Assembly: GCA_036502295.1 (NCBI GenBank)
Contig: DASXYU010000069.1
Span: 1 to 12,486 of the forward strand
DNA: 12,486 nucleotides
Direction of reading: 5' to 3'
Source: DASXYU01 sp036502295
GTDB lineage: Bacteria > Actinomycetota > Actinomycetes > Mycobacteriales > Jatrophihabitantaceae
Under the pieces are notes generated by a model. It was not told the DNA's origin and ran no database searches. It saw only the letters and a list, made by a program, of their open reading frames with translations. The position numbers were made by a program, and so were the translations under genes. Below, one piece after another: positions 6,517 through 12,486 of the stretch. Within the stretch, counting starts at the first letter, position 1; each line of letters starts with the position of its first letter.

Positions 6517-7047
6517 TCAGCGGCCGATACCCGACGGATACGCGATCCAGTAGCGGCGGATGAGCTCACCTGTGGCATCGTGCACCGTGCCCTCCAGAAC
6601 GCCGCCGGCCACTTCGATCACCGCGGCAGAGCCGGCGTTGGCGTCATGACAGCAGATGAGGACGTCGCCCACTCCACCGGCGCGCGCGATCACCAGCGAC
6701 TGGCGCAGGATCTCGGTGGCAAAGCCCCGCCGGCGATACCCCGGCCGCACCCCGTAGCCGATGTGGCCGCCGAACTGCCGTAGCCAGTCGTCGAGCTGAA
6801 ACCTGATCGAGGTGCGTCCGACGAGTACGCCGTCGGCCTCCGCGGCGAGCTGGGCGTTGCGAACCCGCCCAGGTGGCAGGTCGATGCCGTAGCGGTCGAG
6901 CTCAAGCCGACGGACGTACTGCTGCCACGACGAAGAATCGTCGCGGAACAACAGGAATTGAAAGTCGTCGAGGGCGAGTTCGTCCTGCGCCGCCAATGCC
7001 TCGGTCTCGTCCTCGATCCGATAAGGACGTAGGACGAGCGGGCTCAT
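6517..7047 (-). CDS. GNAT-family N-acetyltransferase
   Basis: This 176-residue protein has the fold and motifs of acetyl-CoA-dependent GNAT acetyltransferases. It opens with LVLRPYRIEDETEALAA (strand 1, helix 1). The acetyl-CoA motif A lies at about 98-112, with YGVRPGYRRRGFATEIL supplying the R-x-x-G-x-A phosphate loop. Motif B is probably the segment VLICCHDANAGSAAVIEVAGG, where Asn-Ala-Gly and the following helix match the usual SxNxxS/A region. The C-terminal RRYWIAYP is a typical final strand. ATG 7047 lies 3 nt beyond the trpA stop, so the gene is the last member of the trp transcript. The acceptor substrate is unknown; position alone is not evidence for a role in tryptophan metabolism. 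Confidence 0.85.
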   Translation of the reverse strand: MSPLVLRPYRIEDETEALAAQDELALDDFQFLLFRDDSSSWQQYVRRLELDRYGIDLPPGRVRNAQLAAEADGVLVGRTSIRFQLDDWLRQFGGHIGYGVRPGYRRRGFATEILRQSLVIARAGGVGDVLICCHDANAGSAAVIEVAGGVLEGTVHDATGELIRRYWIAYPSGIGR

Positions 7048-7050
7048 CGC

Positions 7051-7833
7051 TCAGCCTCGCAGTCCGCGGGCGAGTTCGCGGACTGCAGCGACGCCGTCGG
7101 CGTTCGGGTTGTCGAGCAGGCAGCGGACAAAGGCCGAGCCGACGATGACGCCGTCGGCGTAGGCGCCGATATGGGCGGCCTGGTCGTGGTTTGAGACCCC
7201 GAGGCCGACGCAGACGGGGATCCCGGTGCCGGCGTCGCGGGTACGCCGGACGAGAGTCTCGGCGGCGTCGCTGACGGTCGTGCGGGCACCGGTCACACCC
7301 ATCACCGCAGCGGCGTAGACGAAGCCACGACTCGCATCGGCCGTCGCGCGGATCCGCGCATCGGTGGAGGACGGTGCCACCAGGAAGACCTTGTCGAGGT
7401 CGTGGGCATCGGCTGCCGCGATCCACTCCGCGGCCTCCTCCGGGATGAGGTCCGGCGTGATCGCTCCCGAACCGCCTGCTGAGGCCAGGTCGGCGGCGAA
7501 GCGCGCCACGCCGTAGCGCTCGATCGGGTTCCAGTACGACATCACCACCGCGGCAGCGCCTGCGTCGCTCACCGCCTTGACCGCGCGCAGGGCATCGACA
7601 ATGCCGACCCCGGCGCGGACTGCAGGTTCCGCGGCCGCCTGGATCGTCGGGCCGTCCATCACGGGGTCGCTGTAGGGGACGCCGACCTCGATGACGTCGC
7701 AACCGCCCTCGACCATCGCCACCATTGCCTCGATCGAGGTATCGACCGAGGGGTAGCCGACCGGCAGGTAGCCGACGAGCGCATAGCGTCCTTCGGCCTT
7801 CGCCGCGGCGAGTTTCTCGCTGAGGACGCTCAC
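7051..7833 (-). CDS. trpA: Tryptophan synthase alpha subunit
   Basis: TrpA cleaves indole-3-glycerol phosphate to indole and glyceraldehyde 3-phosphate and channels indole to TrpB in the alpha2-beta2 complex. The protein has 260 residues and a TIM barrel. The catalytic residues fall in the usual places: Glu49 in VIEVGVPYSDP and Asp60 in MDGPTIQ. Glycines of the phosphate site are seen in GVTGART and in CVGLGVSN, with GVIVGSAFVR after them. The GTG start at 7831-7833 overlaps the trpB stop as GTGA, so translation is coupled and the subunits are made together. No separate ribosome binding site is evident. The length and motifs are normal for the family. Confidence 0.97.
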   Translation of the reverse strand: MSVLSEKLAAAKAEGRYALVGYLPVGYPSVDTSIEAMVAMVEGGCDVIEVGVPYSDPVMDGPTIQAAAEPAVRAGVGIVDALRAVKAVSDAGAAAVVMSYWNPIERYGVARFAADLASAGGSGAITPDLIPEEAAEWIAAADAHDLDKVFLVAPSSTDARIRATADASRGFVYAAAVMGVTGARTTVSDAAETLVRRTRDAGTGIPVCVGLGVSNHDQAAHIGAYADGVIVGSAFVRCLLDNPNADGVAAVRELARGLRG

Positions 7834-9035
7834 GATGCCGACTCGTCGTCGAGGTGGAAGTACTTCACTGCAGTCTCCACGTCCTTGTCGCCGCGGCCGG
7901 AGAGGTTCACCAGGATCACCGCGTCGGGACCGAGTTCCTTGCCGATCTTGATCGCGCCGGCGAGCGCGTGCGAGGACTCGATGGCCGGGATGATGCCCTC
8001 GCTGCGTGACAGCAGCGAGAATGCCTCCATCGCCTCGGCATCGGTGATCGGGCGGTACTCGGCGCGTCCGATGTCGTGCAGGTACGCGTGCTCGGGGCCG
8101 ACGCCCGGATAGTCGAGTCCCGCGCTGATGCTGTGCGACTCGATGGTCTGGCCGTTCTCGTCCTGCAGCAGGTAGGAGCGGGCGCCGTGCAGCACGCCGG
8201 GCACACCGCCGGTGATGCTCGCAGCGTGGCGGCCGGTCTCCACTCCATCACCGCCGGCTTCGAGGCCGACCAGACGCACAGCCTCGTCGGGGATGAAGGC
8301 GGTGAATATGCCGATGGCGTTGCTACCGCCGCCGACGCAGGCCGCGACGACGTCGGGGAGGCGCCCGACGCGCTCCAGTACCTGCACGCGGGCCTCGTCG
8401 CCGATCACGCGCTGGTACTCGCGCACCATCAGCGGGAAGGGGTGCGGACCGGCGACGGTGCCGAAGATGTAGTTGGTGGACTCGACGCTGGTGACCCAGT
8501 CGCGCATCGCTTCGTTGATGGCGTCCTTGAGGGTGCGCGAGCCGGTGGTGACGGCGACGACCGTGGCGCCGAGCAGCCGCATCCGGGCAACGTTGAGCGC
8601 TTGACGACGGGTGTCCTCCTCGCCCATGTAGACGACGCACTCCAACCCCATCAACGCGGCGGCGGTAGCGGTGGCGACGCCGTGCTGGCCGGCGCCCGTC
8701 TCGGCGATGACGCGCTTCTTGCCGATGCGCTTGGTGAGCAGCGCCTGGCCGAGGACGTTGTTGATCTTGTGCGAGCCGGTGTGGTTGAGGTCTTCGCGCT
8801 TGAGCAGGACGCGGGCTCCCCCGGCGTGCTCGCTGAACTTCGGCACATCGGTGAGTGGCGAGGGACGGCCGGTGTAGTCGCGGAGCAGGCGGTTCAGCTC
8901 GGCCCGGAACTCGGGATCCGCCTGCGTGGCATGGAACGCGGCGGTGAGGTCGTCGATCGCGGCGACCAGCGCCTCGGGCACGAACCGCCCACCGAACTTG
9001 CCCCAGTGCCCATGCTCGTCAGGATCCATCGTCAT
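7830..9035 (-). CDS. trpB: Tryptophan synthase beta subunit
   Basis: TrpB is the PLP enzyme that condenses indole with L-serine to give L-tryptophan. The 401-residue protein carries the PLP lysine in NHTGSHKINNVLGQ (Lys90), the catalytic glutamate in AETGAGQHG (Glu112) and the PLP phosphate loop GGGSNAIG (235-242). HGHWGKFGGRFVPEAL is the standard N-terminus of the TrpB1 form that pairs with TrpA. ATG 9035 is used, but the in-frame ATG 9029 is equally possible; neither has a strong Shine-Dalgarno. Unlike most of the operon, the gene is separated from its upstream neighbour trpC by 83 nt containing a large inverted repeat, so TrpB-TrpA expression may be set partly apart from trpE-trpC. Confidence 0.98.
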   Translation of the reverse strand: MTMDPDEHGHWGKFGGRFVPEALVAAIDDLTAAFHATQADPEFRAELNRLLRDYTGRPSPLTDVPKFSEHAGGARVLLKREDLNHTGSHKINNVLGQALLTKRIGKKRVIAETGAGQHGVATATAAALMGLECVVYMGEEDTRRQALNVARMRLLGATVVAVTTGSRTLKDAINEAMRDWVTSVESTNYIFGTVAGPHPFPLMVREYQRVIGDEARVQVLERVGRLPDVVAACVGGGSNAIGIFTAFIPDEAVRLVGLEAGGDGVETGRHAASITGGVPGVLHGARSYLLQDENGQTIESHSISAGLDYPGVGPEHAYLHDIGRAEYRPITDAEAMEAFSLLSRSEGIIPAIESSHALAGAIKIGKELGPDAVILVNLSGRGDKDVETAVKYFHLDDESAS

Positions 9036-9065
9036 AGTGCGGCCAGCCTATCGACCGCCCCACAG

Positions 9066-9115
9066 CAACTTTTGGTCGCGAGTCAGGGATATGCCTGACT
9101 CAAGACCAAAAGTTG
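9066..9115. repeat. 50-nt nested inverted repeat in the trpC-trpB gap
   Basis: The outer arms CAACTTTTGGTC (9066-9077) and GACCAAAAGTTG (9104-9115) are perfect 12-bp complements. Inside them, after a 2x2 mismatch (GC at 9078-9079 against AA at 9102-9103), GAGTCAGG (9080-9087) and CCTGACTC (9094-9101) are perfect 8-bp complements around the loop GATATG. The whole is an almost perfect 20-pair hairpin. It begins 3 nt after the trpC stop in the transcribed direction and ends 30 nt before the trpB start. No uridine tract follows on the minus strand, so it is not a classical intrinsic terminator. It could be an mRNA-stabilising stem, a partial attenuator, a protein-binding site or a copy of a genome-wide palindromic repeat. 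Confidence 0.9.
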
Positions 9116-9118
9116 GGA

Positions 9119-9931
9119 TCAGCGGGCATTGTGGGGGGTCGCGGGGTGGGCGCCGGCGGTGACGAGTTCGGCAACTGCCTGGCGGGGGTTGCCGGAGGTG
9201 ACGAGTCCCTCGCCGACGAGGACGGCATCGGCGCCGCAGCTCGCGTACTCGATGAGGTCCCGCGGCCCGCGGACGCCCGACTCGGCGATCTTGATGACCT
9301 CGCTGGGCAGTCCGGGTGCGATCCGCTCGAAGGTGGAGCGGTCGACGTCGAGGGTCTGCAGGTTGCGGGCGTTGACGCCGATCACCTTCGCGCCGGCGTT
9401 GAGCGCCCGGGATGCCTCGTCCTCGGTGTGTACCTCGACCAGCGCTGTCATTCCGAGCGATTCGATGCGTTCGCGCAAGCCGACGAGGGTGTTCTGGTCG
9501 AGCGCCGCGACGATGAGCAGGACGACGTCCGCGCCGTGGGCCCGCGCCTCATGCACCTGGTACGGCGTGACGACGAAGTCCTTGCGCAGTACAGGGACGT
9601 TGACCGTGGCGCGCACCGCGTCGAGGTCGGCGAGTGATCCGCCGAAGCGGCGCTGTTCGGTGAGGACGGAGATGACGCGGGCGCCACCGGCCTCGTACTC
9701 GGCAGCCAGCGCGGCGGGGTCGGTGATCATCGCGAGTGCACCCTTCGAGGGACTCTTGCGCTTCACCTCGGCGATGACGCCGACACCCGGTGCGCGGAAC
9801 GCCGCCATCGCGTCCTTGGCTGGCGCGGCGGCGAGGGCCTGGGCCTTCACGTCGGCGAGCGGCAACTGTGCCTCGCGCGCGGCGACGTCCTCAAGGACGC
9901 CGGCGACGATGTCGTCCAACACGTTCGCCAC
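9119..9931 (-). CDS. trpC: Indole-3-glycerol phosphate synthase
   Basis: TrpC closes the pyrrole ring of carboxyphenylamino-deoxyribulose phosphate to indole-3-glycerol phosphate. The 270-residue TIM barrel has VIAEVKRKSPSKG (Glu55, Lys57), LRKDF (Lys117), LVEVH (Glu166), NARNLQT (Asn187), AESGV (Glu217, Ser218) and the phosphate loop VLVGEGLV, all family landmarks. The open frame extends upstream to 10315 without a stop. The start is placed at GTG 9931 because GGAGGT lies 9 nt before it and because (V)ANVLDDIVAGVLEDVAARE is the usual N-terminus. An ATG at 10000 would add 23 unrelated residues. The protein is a stand-alone TrpC with no fused TrpF, as is usual in actinobacteria, where PriA covers the isomerase step. 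Confidence 0.96.
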   Translation of the reverse strand: MANVLDDIVAGVLEDVAAREAQLPLADVKAQALAAAPAKDAMAAFRAPGVGVIAEVKRKSPSKGALAMITDPAALAAEYEAGGARVISVLTEQRRFGGSLADLDAVRATVNVPVLRKDFVVTPYQVHEARAHGADVVLLIVAALDQNTLVGLRERIESLGMTALVEVHTEDEASRALNAGAKVIGVNARNLQTLDVDRSTFERIAPGLPSEVIKIAESGVRGPRDLIEYASCGADAVLVGEGLVTSGNPRQAVAELVTAGAHPATPHNAR

Positions 9932-10032
9932 GGTGAGCCGACCTCCAGCCATCCGAAGAATCACCTGCACAACGAGGGTAACCGTGGGTGAATCCGTCAT
10001 CCCTTTGGGGGTGATCGTGCTCGCCGGAGCCC
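9932..10032. other. Roughly 100-nt gap between the membrane-protein gene and trpC
   Basis: This gap interrupts an otherwise overlapping operon. It contains the trpC ribosome binding site. In many actinobacteria a small HGxxPAAW-family membrane protein gene sits here; no such frame is present. No leader peptide with tryptophan codons and no strong hairpin were seen. An internal promoter is possible but no clear -35/-10 pair stands out. Confidence 0.4.
9941..9946 (-). promoter_or_regulatory. Shine-Dalgarno deciding the trpC start
   Basis: GGAGGT on the minus strand (ACCTCC at 9941-9946) stands 9 nt before GTG 9931. It is the only strong ribosome binding site near the possible trpC starts, and it contradicts a start at ATG 10000 or further upstream. 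Confidence 0.7.
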
Positions 10033-10632
10033 CTAGCGGGCGGTCGGGTCGTCCCCGTGTTCGAGGGAGTTCCACAGCGAAGCGTTCGCCTTCGCCTGCG
10101 CTGCCGCGGCGTCCTCGATCGGATCGGGGGTTCGCGAGTAGCGCGCCGACATCCCCGCCCACGCCGCACCGCGCCATGCGGTCGTGACGCCGGCCAGCAG
10201 GACGAGCACACCGCAGGCCGCGGTGACGGCCGACCACGCACCCGAGCTGCCGCTGCTGCCGAACGAATCGTTCGCGGGGCCGACGGAGGGCAGCTTCTCG
10301 ACGATGATCGCCCACGCCCGGTCGGTGGAGAGCGACGCCGTTGCGGCGCGCCAGATCAATGCCAGCCCGTCGAGAGCGACGATGACGCCGATGCCGCGAC
10401 GCCAGATGCCGCGGGTGGCGAGTACCGCGACCACGCCGGCGAGCGCGACCAGCGCCAGCGCGGTCGGTGCGGCGTCAACCTGACGGCCGGAGACATGCAG
10501 GACGAGGTTGCCGAGCGGCGCCTCCCGCGACACCGACAGCGTCTCCCAGGTGAAGCTGGCGAAGAGCAGTGCGAGGGCCGCACCGGCGACCAGCAGCACG
10601 AGCGCTCCGGCGAACTCGCCGCGTTGCCTCAT
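10033..10632 (-). CDS. Trp-operon-associated membrane protein (TIGR02234-type)
   Basis: This 199-residue protein of unknown molecular function is the family found between trpE and trpC across actinobacteria. It has four hydrophobic helices at about 8-26, 54-73, 79-97 and 133-151, with the FTWETLSV and GRQVDAAPTALALVALAG segments typical of the family between helices 1 and 2. A conserved cytoplasmic tail, LWNSLEHGDDPT, matches the WD.L..G.DPT signature at the C-terminus. ATG 10632 overlaps the trpE stop as ATGA, so it is translated together with TrpE. The persistent linkage suggests a role in tryptophan supply or transport, but that is inference; no transporter motif is visible. Confidence 0.88.
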   Translation of the reverse strand: MRQRGEFAGALVLLVAGAALALLFASFTWETLSVSREAPLGNLVLHVSGRQVDAAPTALALVALAGVVAVLATRGIWRRGIGVIVALDGLALIWRAATASLSTDRAWAIIVEKLPSVGPANDSFGSSGSSGAWSAVTAACGVLVLLAGVTTAWRGAAWAGMSARYSRTPDPIEDAAAAQAKANASLWNSLEHGDDPTAR

Positions 10633-12131
10633 CGGAGGGTCTTCAACGTCTCTGCGGTCGCGATGGCCTGCAGCAGTGCACGTGCCTTGTTCTGCGTCTC
10701 CTTCTCCTCCAGCGCGGGAACACTGTCGGCGACGACGCCACCACCGGCCTGTACGTAGGCGACGCGCTCCCCCGGTCCGCCGGTGATGATCGCGGTGCGG
10801 ATCGCGATCGCCATGTCGATGTCACCGGCCGGGTCCATGTATCCGACCGCGCCGGAGTAGATCCCGCGCCGCACCGGCTCGAAGGAGTCGATGAGCTCCA
10901 TTGCACGCACCTTCGGCGCGCCGGTGACAGTGCCGTGCGGGAACGCCGACTTGAAGACGTCGAAGGCGTCGAGTTCAGCGCGCACGGTACCGGTGACGGT
11001 CGAGACGATGTGGCTGACGTTCTGGTACTTCTCCACGATTCCGAAATCGACGACGCTCACCGAACCGGCTTCACAGACACGTCCCAGATCGTTGCGGGCG
11101 AGGTCGACGAGCATCACGTGCTCGGCCCGCTCCTTAGGGTCGTTCACCATCTCGGCGATCAGCTCAGCATCGCGCTCGGGCGTCGCCCCGCGCTTGCGCG
11201 TGCCGGCGATGGGGTGCACGGTCGCCTGTCCGTCGTGCACCGTCACCAGCGCCTCGGGCGAGGAGCCGACGATATCGAGGCCGTCGAAGTGCAGGAAGTA
11301 CATGTACGGGCTCGGGTTCAGCGTGCGCAGCACCCGGTAGACGTCGAGCGGATCGGCATCGGTCTTCGTGCTGAACCGCTGCCCCGGCACGATCTGGAAG
11401 ACCTCGCCGGCACGTATCTCCTCGATGCAGAGCTCGACGATCTTCTGGTGCTCCCCCGGCGGCGTCCTCGACTCGGCGACCTTCGGCGGCACCACCTCGA
11501 GGGTGGCGATGGTGGCCGCGCTCGGGGCAGCAAGGTTGCGCTGCATCACGTCCAGGCGTGCGACCGCGTCGGCGTAGGCAGCGTCGAGTTCGGCCGCCGC
11601 CATGCCCGGATGCACCACGGCATTGGCGATGAGGACGACTGTGCACTCGTGGTGGTCGACGGCGGCGAGGTCGGTGACGAGCAGCATCGTCAGTTCGGGG
11701 AAGCCGAGGTCGTCGGCCGCCTTGCTGGGCAGCTTCTCGATGCGGCGCACCACGTCGTAGCCGAGGTAGCCGACGAAGCCACCGGTGAGCGGCGGCAGTC
11801 CGGCGAGGCGCGGTGACTTGATCGCCCGCCATGCCTGACCGAGGACGGCGAGTGGGTCGCCCTCCAGTGGCAGACCGGCGGGCACCTGCCCGGTCCAGAC
11901 GGCGTCGTCACCGTCGGCGGAGAGGGTGGCGACGGCGTTGACGCCGACGAAGGACCAGCGCGAGAAGGACGCCCCCGGCTCGGCCGATTCGAGCAGGAAG
12001 GTGCCGGGACGTTCCCCGGCGAGCTTGCGGTAGACGCCAACGGGCGTCTCGGCGTCAGCGAAGAGGGTGCGCGTGATCGGCACGAGGCGGTGACTCTGTG
12101 CGAGCGCGGTCAGTTCCTCTCGCGTGGTCAC
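10629..12131 (-). CDS. trpE: Anthranilate synthase component I
   Basis: TrpE makes anthranilate from chorismate, using ammonia passed from the TrpG glutamine amidotransferase. The 500-residue protein has the N-terminal tryptophan-binding LLESAEPG motif (46-53) followed by FSRWSFVG, so feedback inhibition by tryptophan is expected. The catalytic chorismate-binding domain includes EIRAGEVFQIVPGQRFS, GTRKRGATPERD, the metal-binding stretch VDLARNDLGRV, SAFPHGTVTGAPKVRAME (from about 395) and GGGVVADS near the end. No glutaminase domain is fused and no trpG is in the window, so the partner must be encoded elsewhere. GTG 12131 overlaps the hisI stop as GTGA. The length is normal for an unfused TrpE. 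Confidence 0.97.
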   Translation of the reverse strand: MTTREELTALAQSHRLVPITRTLFADAETPVGVYRKLAGERPGTFLLESAEPGASFSRWSFVGVNAVATLSADGDDAVWTGQVPAGLPLEGDPLAVLGQAWRAIKSPRLAGLPPLTGGFVGYLGYDVVRRIEKLPSKAADDLGFPELTMLLVTDLAAVDHHECTVVLIANAVVHPGMAAAELDAAYADAVARLDVMQRNLAAPSAATIATLEVVPPKVAESRTPPGEHQKIVELCIEEIRAGEVFQIVPGQRFSTKTDADPLDVYRVLRTLNPSPYMYFLHFDGLDIVGSSPEALVTVHDGQATVHPIAGTRKRGATPERDAELIAEMVNDPKERAEHVMLVDLARNDLGRVCEAGSVSVVDFGIVEKYQNVSHIVSTVTGTVRAELDAFDVFKSAFPHGTVTGAPKVRAMELIDSFEPVRRGIYSGAVGYMDPAGDIDMAIAIRTAIITGGPGERVAYVQAGGGVVADSVPALEEKETQNKARALLQAIATAETLKTLR

Positions 12132-12486
12132 GGCGCGGCCAGCAAGACGTCATGGTCGAAGCAGGTGCGGTCACCGGTGTGACAGGCACCGCCGACCTGG
12201 TCGACCTTGATGAGCAGGGTGTCGCCGTCGCAGTCGAGCGCCACCGACTTCACGTGCTGCACGTTGCCGGAGGTGTCGCCCTTCACCCAGTACTCCTGCC
12301 GCGAACGCGACCAGAAGGTGGCTCGTCCTGTGGTGAGCGTGCGGTGCAGCGCCTCGTCATCCAGCCAGCCCACCATGAGTACCTCTCCGGTGTCGTGCTG
12401 CTGGACGACACCGGTCACCAGCCCGGCCGCGTCGCGCTTGAGGCGCGAGGCGATATCGGGGGCCAGATCAGAGGGAGCGTGGGACG
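12128..12486 (-). CDS. hisI: Phosphoribosyl-AMP cyclohydrolase (5' end outside the window)
   Basis: HisI opens the adenine ring of phosphoribosyl-AMP in histidine biosynthesis. The visible 118 codons include LVTGVVQQHDTGEVLMVGW, the family block TGRATFWSRSRQEYWVKGDTSG, the Mg-binding aspartates in DCDGD and the zinc cysteines in GGACHTGDRTCF. An internal GTG at 12418 is not the true start, because the homologous sequence continues in frame to the window edge (DLAPDIASRLKRDAAGL, matching the usual HisI N-terminus). No ATG, GTG or TTG occurs between 12418 and 12486. The real start is therefore just beyond the window. There is no fused HisE domain. Overlap with trpE by GTGA links the histidine and tryptophan genes, an arrangement common in actinobacteria. 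Confidence 0.95.
   Translation of the reverse strand, partial: SHAPSDLAPDIASRLKRDAAGLVTGVVQQHDTGEVLMVGWLDDEALHRTLTTGRATFWSRSRQEYWVKGDTSGNVQHVKSVALDCDGDTLLIKVDQVGGACHTGDRTCFDHDVLLAAP

Noticed and set aside
8076..9098. A 340-codon plus-strand open frame opposite trpB
   Set aside because: It mirrors trpB codons and has no recognisable motif or start signal. The trpB motifs on the other strand are unambiguous.
9066..9115. The trpC-trpB hairpin as an intrinsic terminator
   Set aside because: No T-run follows the stem in the transcribed direction, and termination here would cut off trpB-trpA, which need to be expressed with the pathway. Partial attenuation remains open.
9998..10000. A trp leader peptide starting at ATG 10000
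   Set aside because: The frame has no tryptophan codons and simply runs on into trpC without a stop, and no alternative terminator/antiterminator hairpins follow.
9932..10315. N-terminal extension of trpC back to 10315 or to ATG 10000
   Set aside because: The extra residues do not resemble any TrpC and overlap the membrane-protein gene in another frame. GGAGGT before GTG 9931 gives the standard N-terminus.
10569..11816. A 415-codon plus-strand open frame opposite trpE
   Set aside because: It is a high-GC antisense shadow: His/Asp/Arg/Val-rich, no domain, no ribosome binding site, and fully covered by the well-conserved trpE.
12128..12418. A complete hisI starting at GTG 12418
   Set aside because: Homologous HisI sequence continues in frame upstream to the window edge with no possible start in between, so the gene is cut by the window.
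1..12486. tRNA, rRNA, CRISPR arrays, riboswitches and prophage genes
   Set aside because: Looked for on both strands by eye. No cloverleaf with a T-loop consensus, no regularly spaced repeats, no T-box or other riboswitch signature and no phage structural genes were seen.

Overview
The window is high-GC DNA from an actinobacterium. The evidence is GTG and TTG starts, dense C/G third positions, the gene order hisI-trpE-(Trp-associated membrane protein)-trpC-trpB-trpA, an lgt gene a little downstream of trpA, a 13E12-type HNH endonuclease remnant and a typical actinobacterial ECF sigma factor module. The genus cannot be fixed from the sequence alone.

Right part, all on the minus strand (read from 12486 down to 6517): the 3' part of hisI (its start lies outside the window), trpE, a four-helix membrane protein of the Trp-operon-associated family, trpC, trpB, trpA and a GNAT acetyltransferase. 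Stop/start overlaps of 4 nt (hisI/trpE, trpE/membrane protein, trpB/trpA) and a 3-nt gap (trpA/GNAT) indicate one translationally coupled operon. Two gaps break the packing: about 100 nt before trpC and 83 nt between trpC and trpB. The second gap holds a nearly perfect 50-nt nested inverted repeat, the most striking non-coding structure here. trpD, trpG and a trpF/priA function are not in the window.

Middle, plus strand (4292-6486): a quinone oxidoreductase reduced to a relic by several apparent in-frame internal deletions and a frameshift, followed by an intact amidohydrolase of the N-acyl-D-amino-acid deacylase type. These genes, with the GNAT gene, lie between trpA and lgt, which are often neighbours in actinobacteria.

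Left-middle, minus strand (1748-4269): lgt (prolipoprotein diacylglyceryl transferase), a VIT1/CCC1-type Fe2+/Mn2+ transporter and a family 2 glycosyltransferase, closely spaced and probably cotranscribed.

Left end, plus strand (1-1685): the last 33 codons and terminal repeat of an IS3-family element, inserted inside a 13E12-type HNH endonuclease whose C-terminal part continues directly after the element. Then comes a two-gene unit of an ECF sigma factor and a single-pass membrane partner, overlapping by ATGA. This end looks like an accessory or mobile region. No tRNA, rRNA or CRISPR array was seen. I found no convincing novel defence or biosynthetic system. The best leads are the trpC-trpB hairpin, the multiply deleted oxidoreductase, the amidohydrolase clade with altered metal ligands and the ECF/membrane-partner pair.
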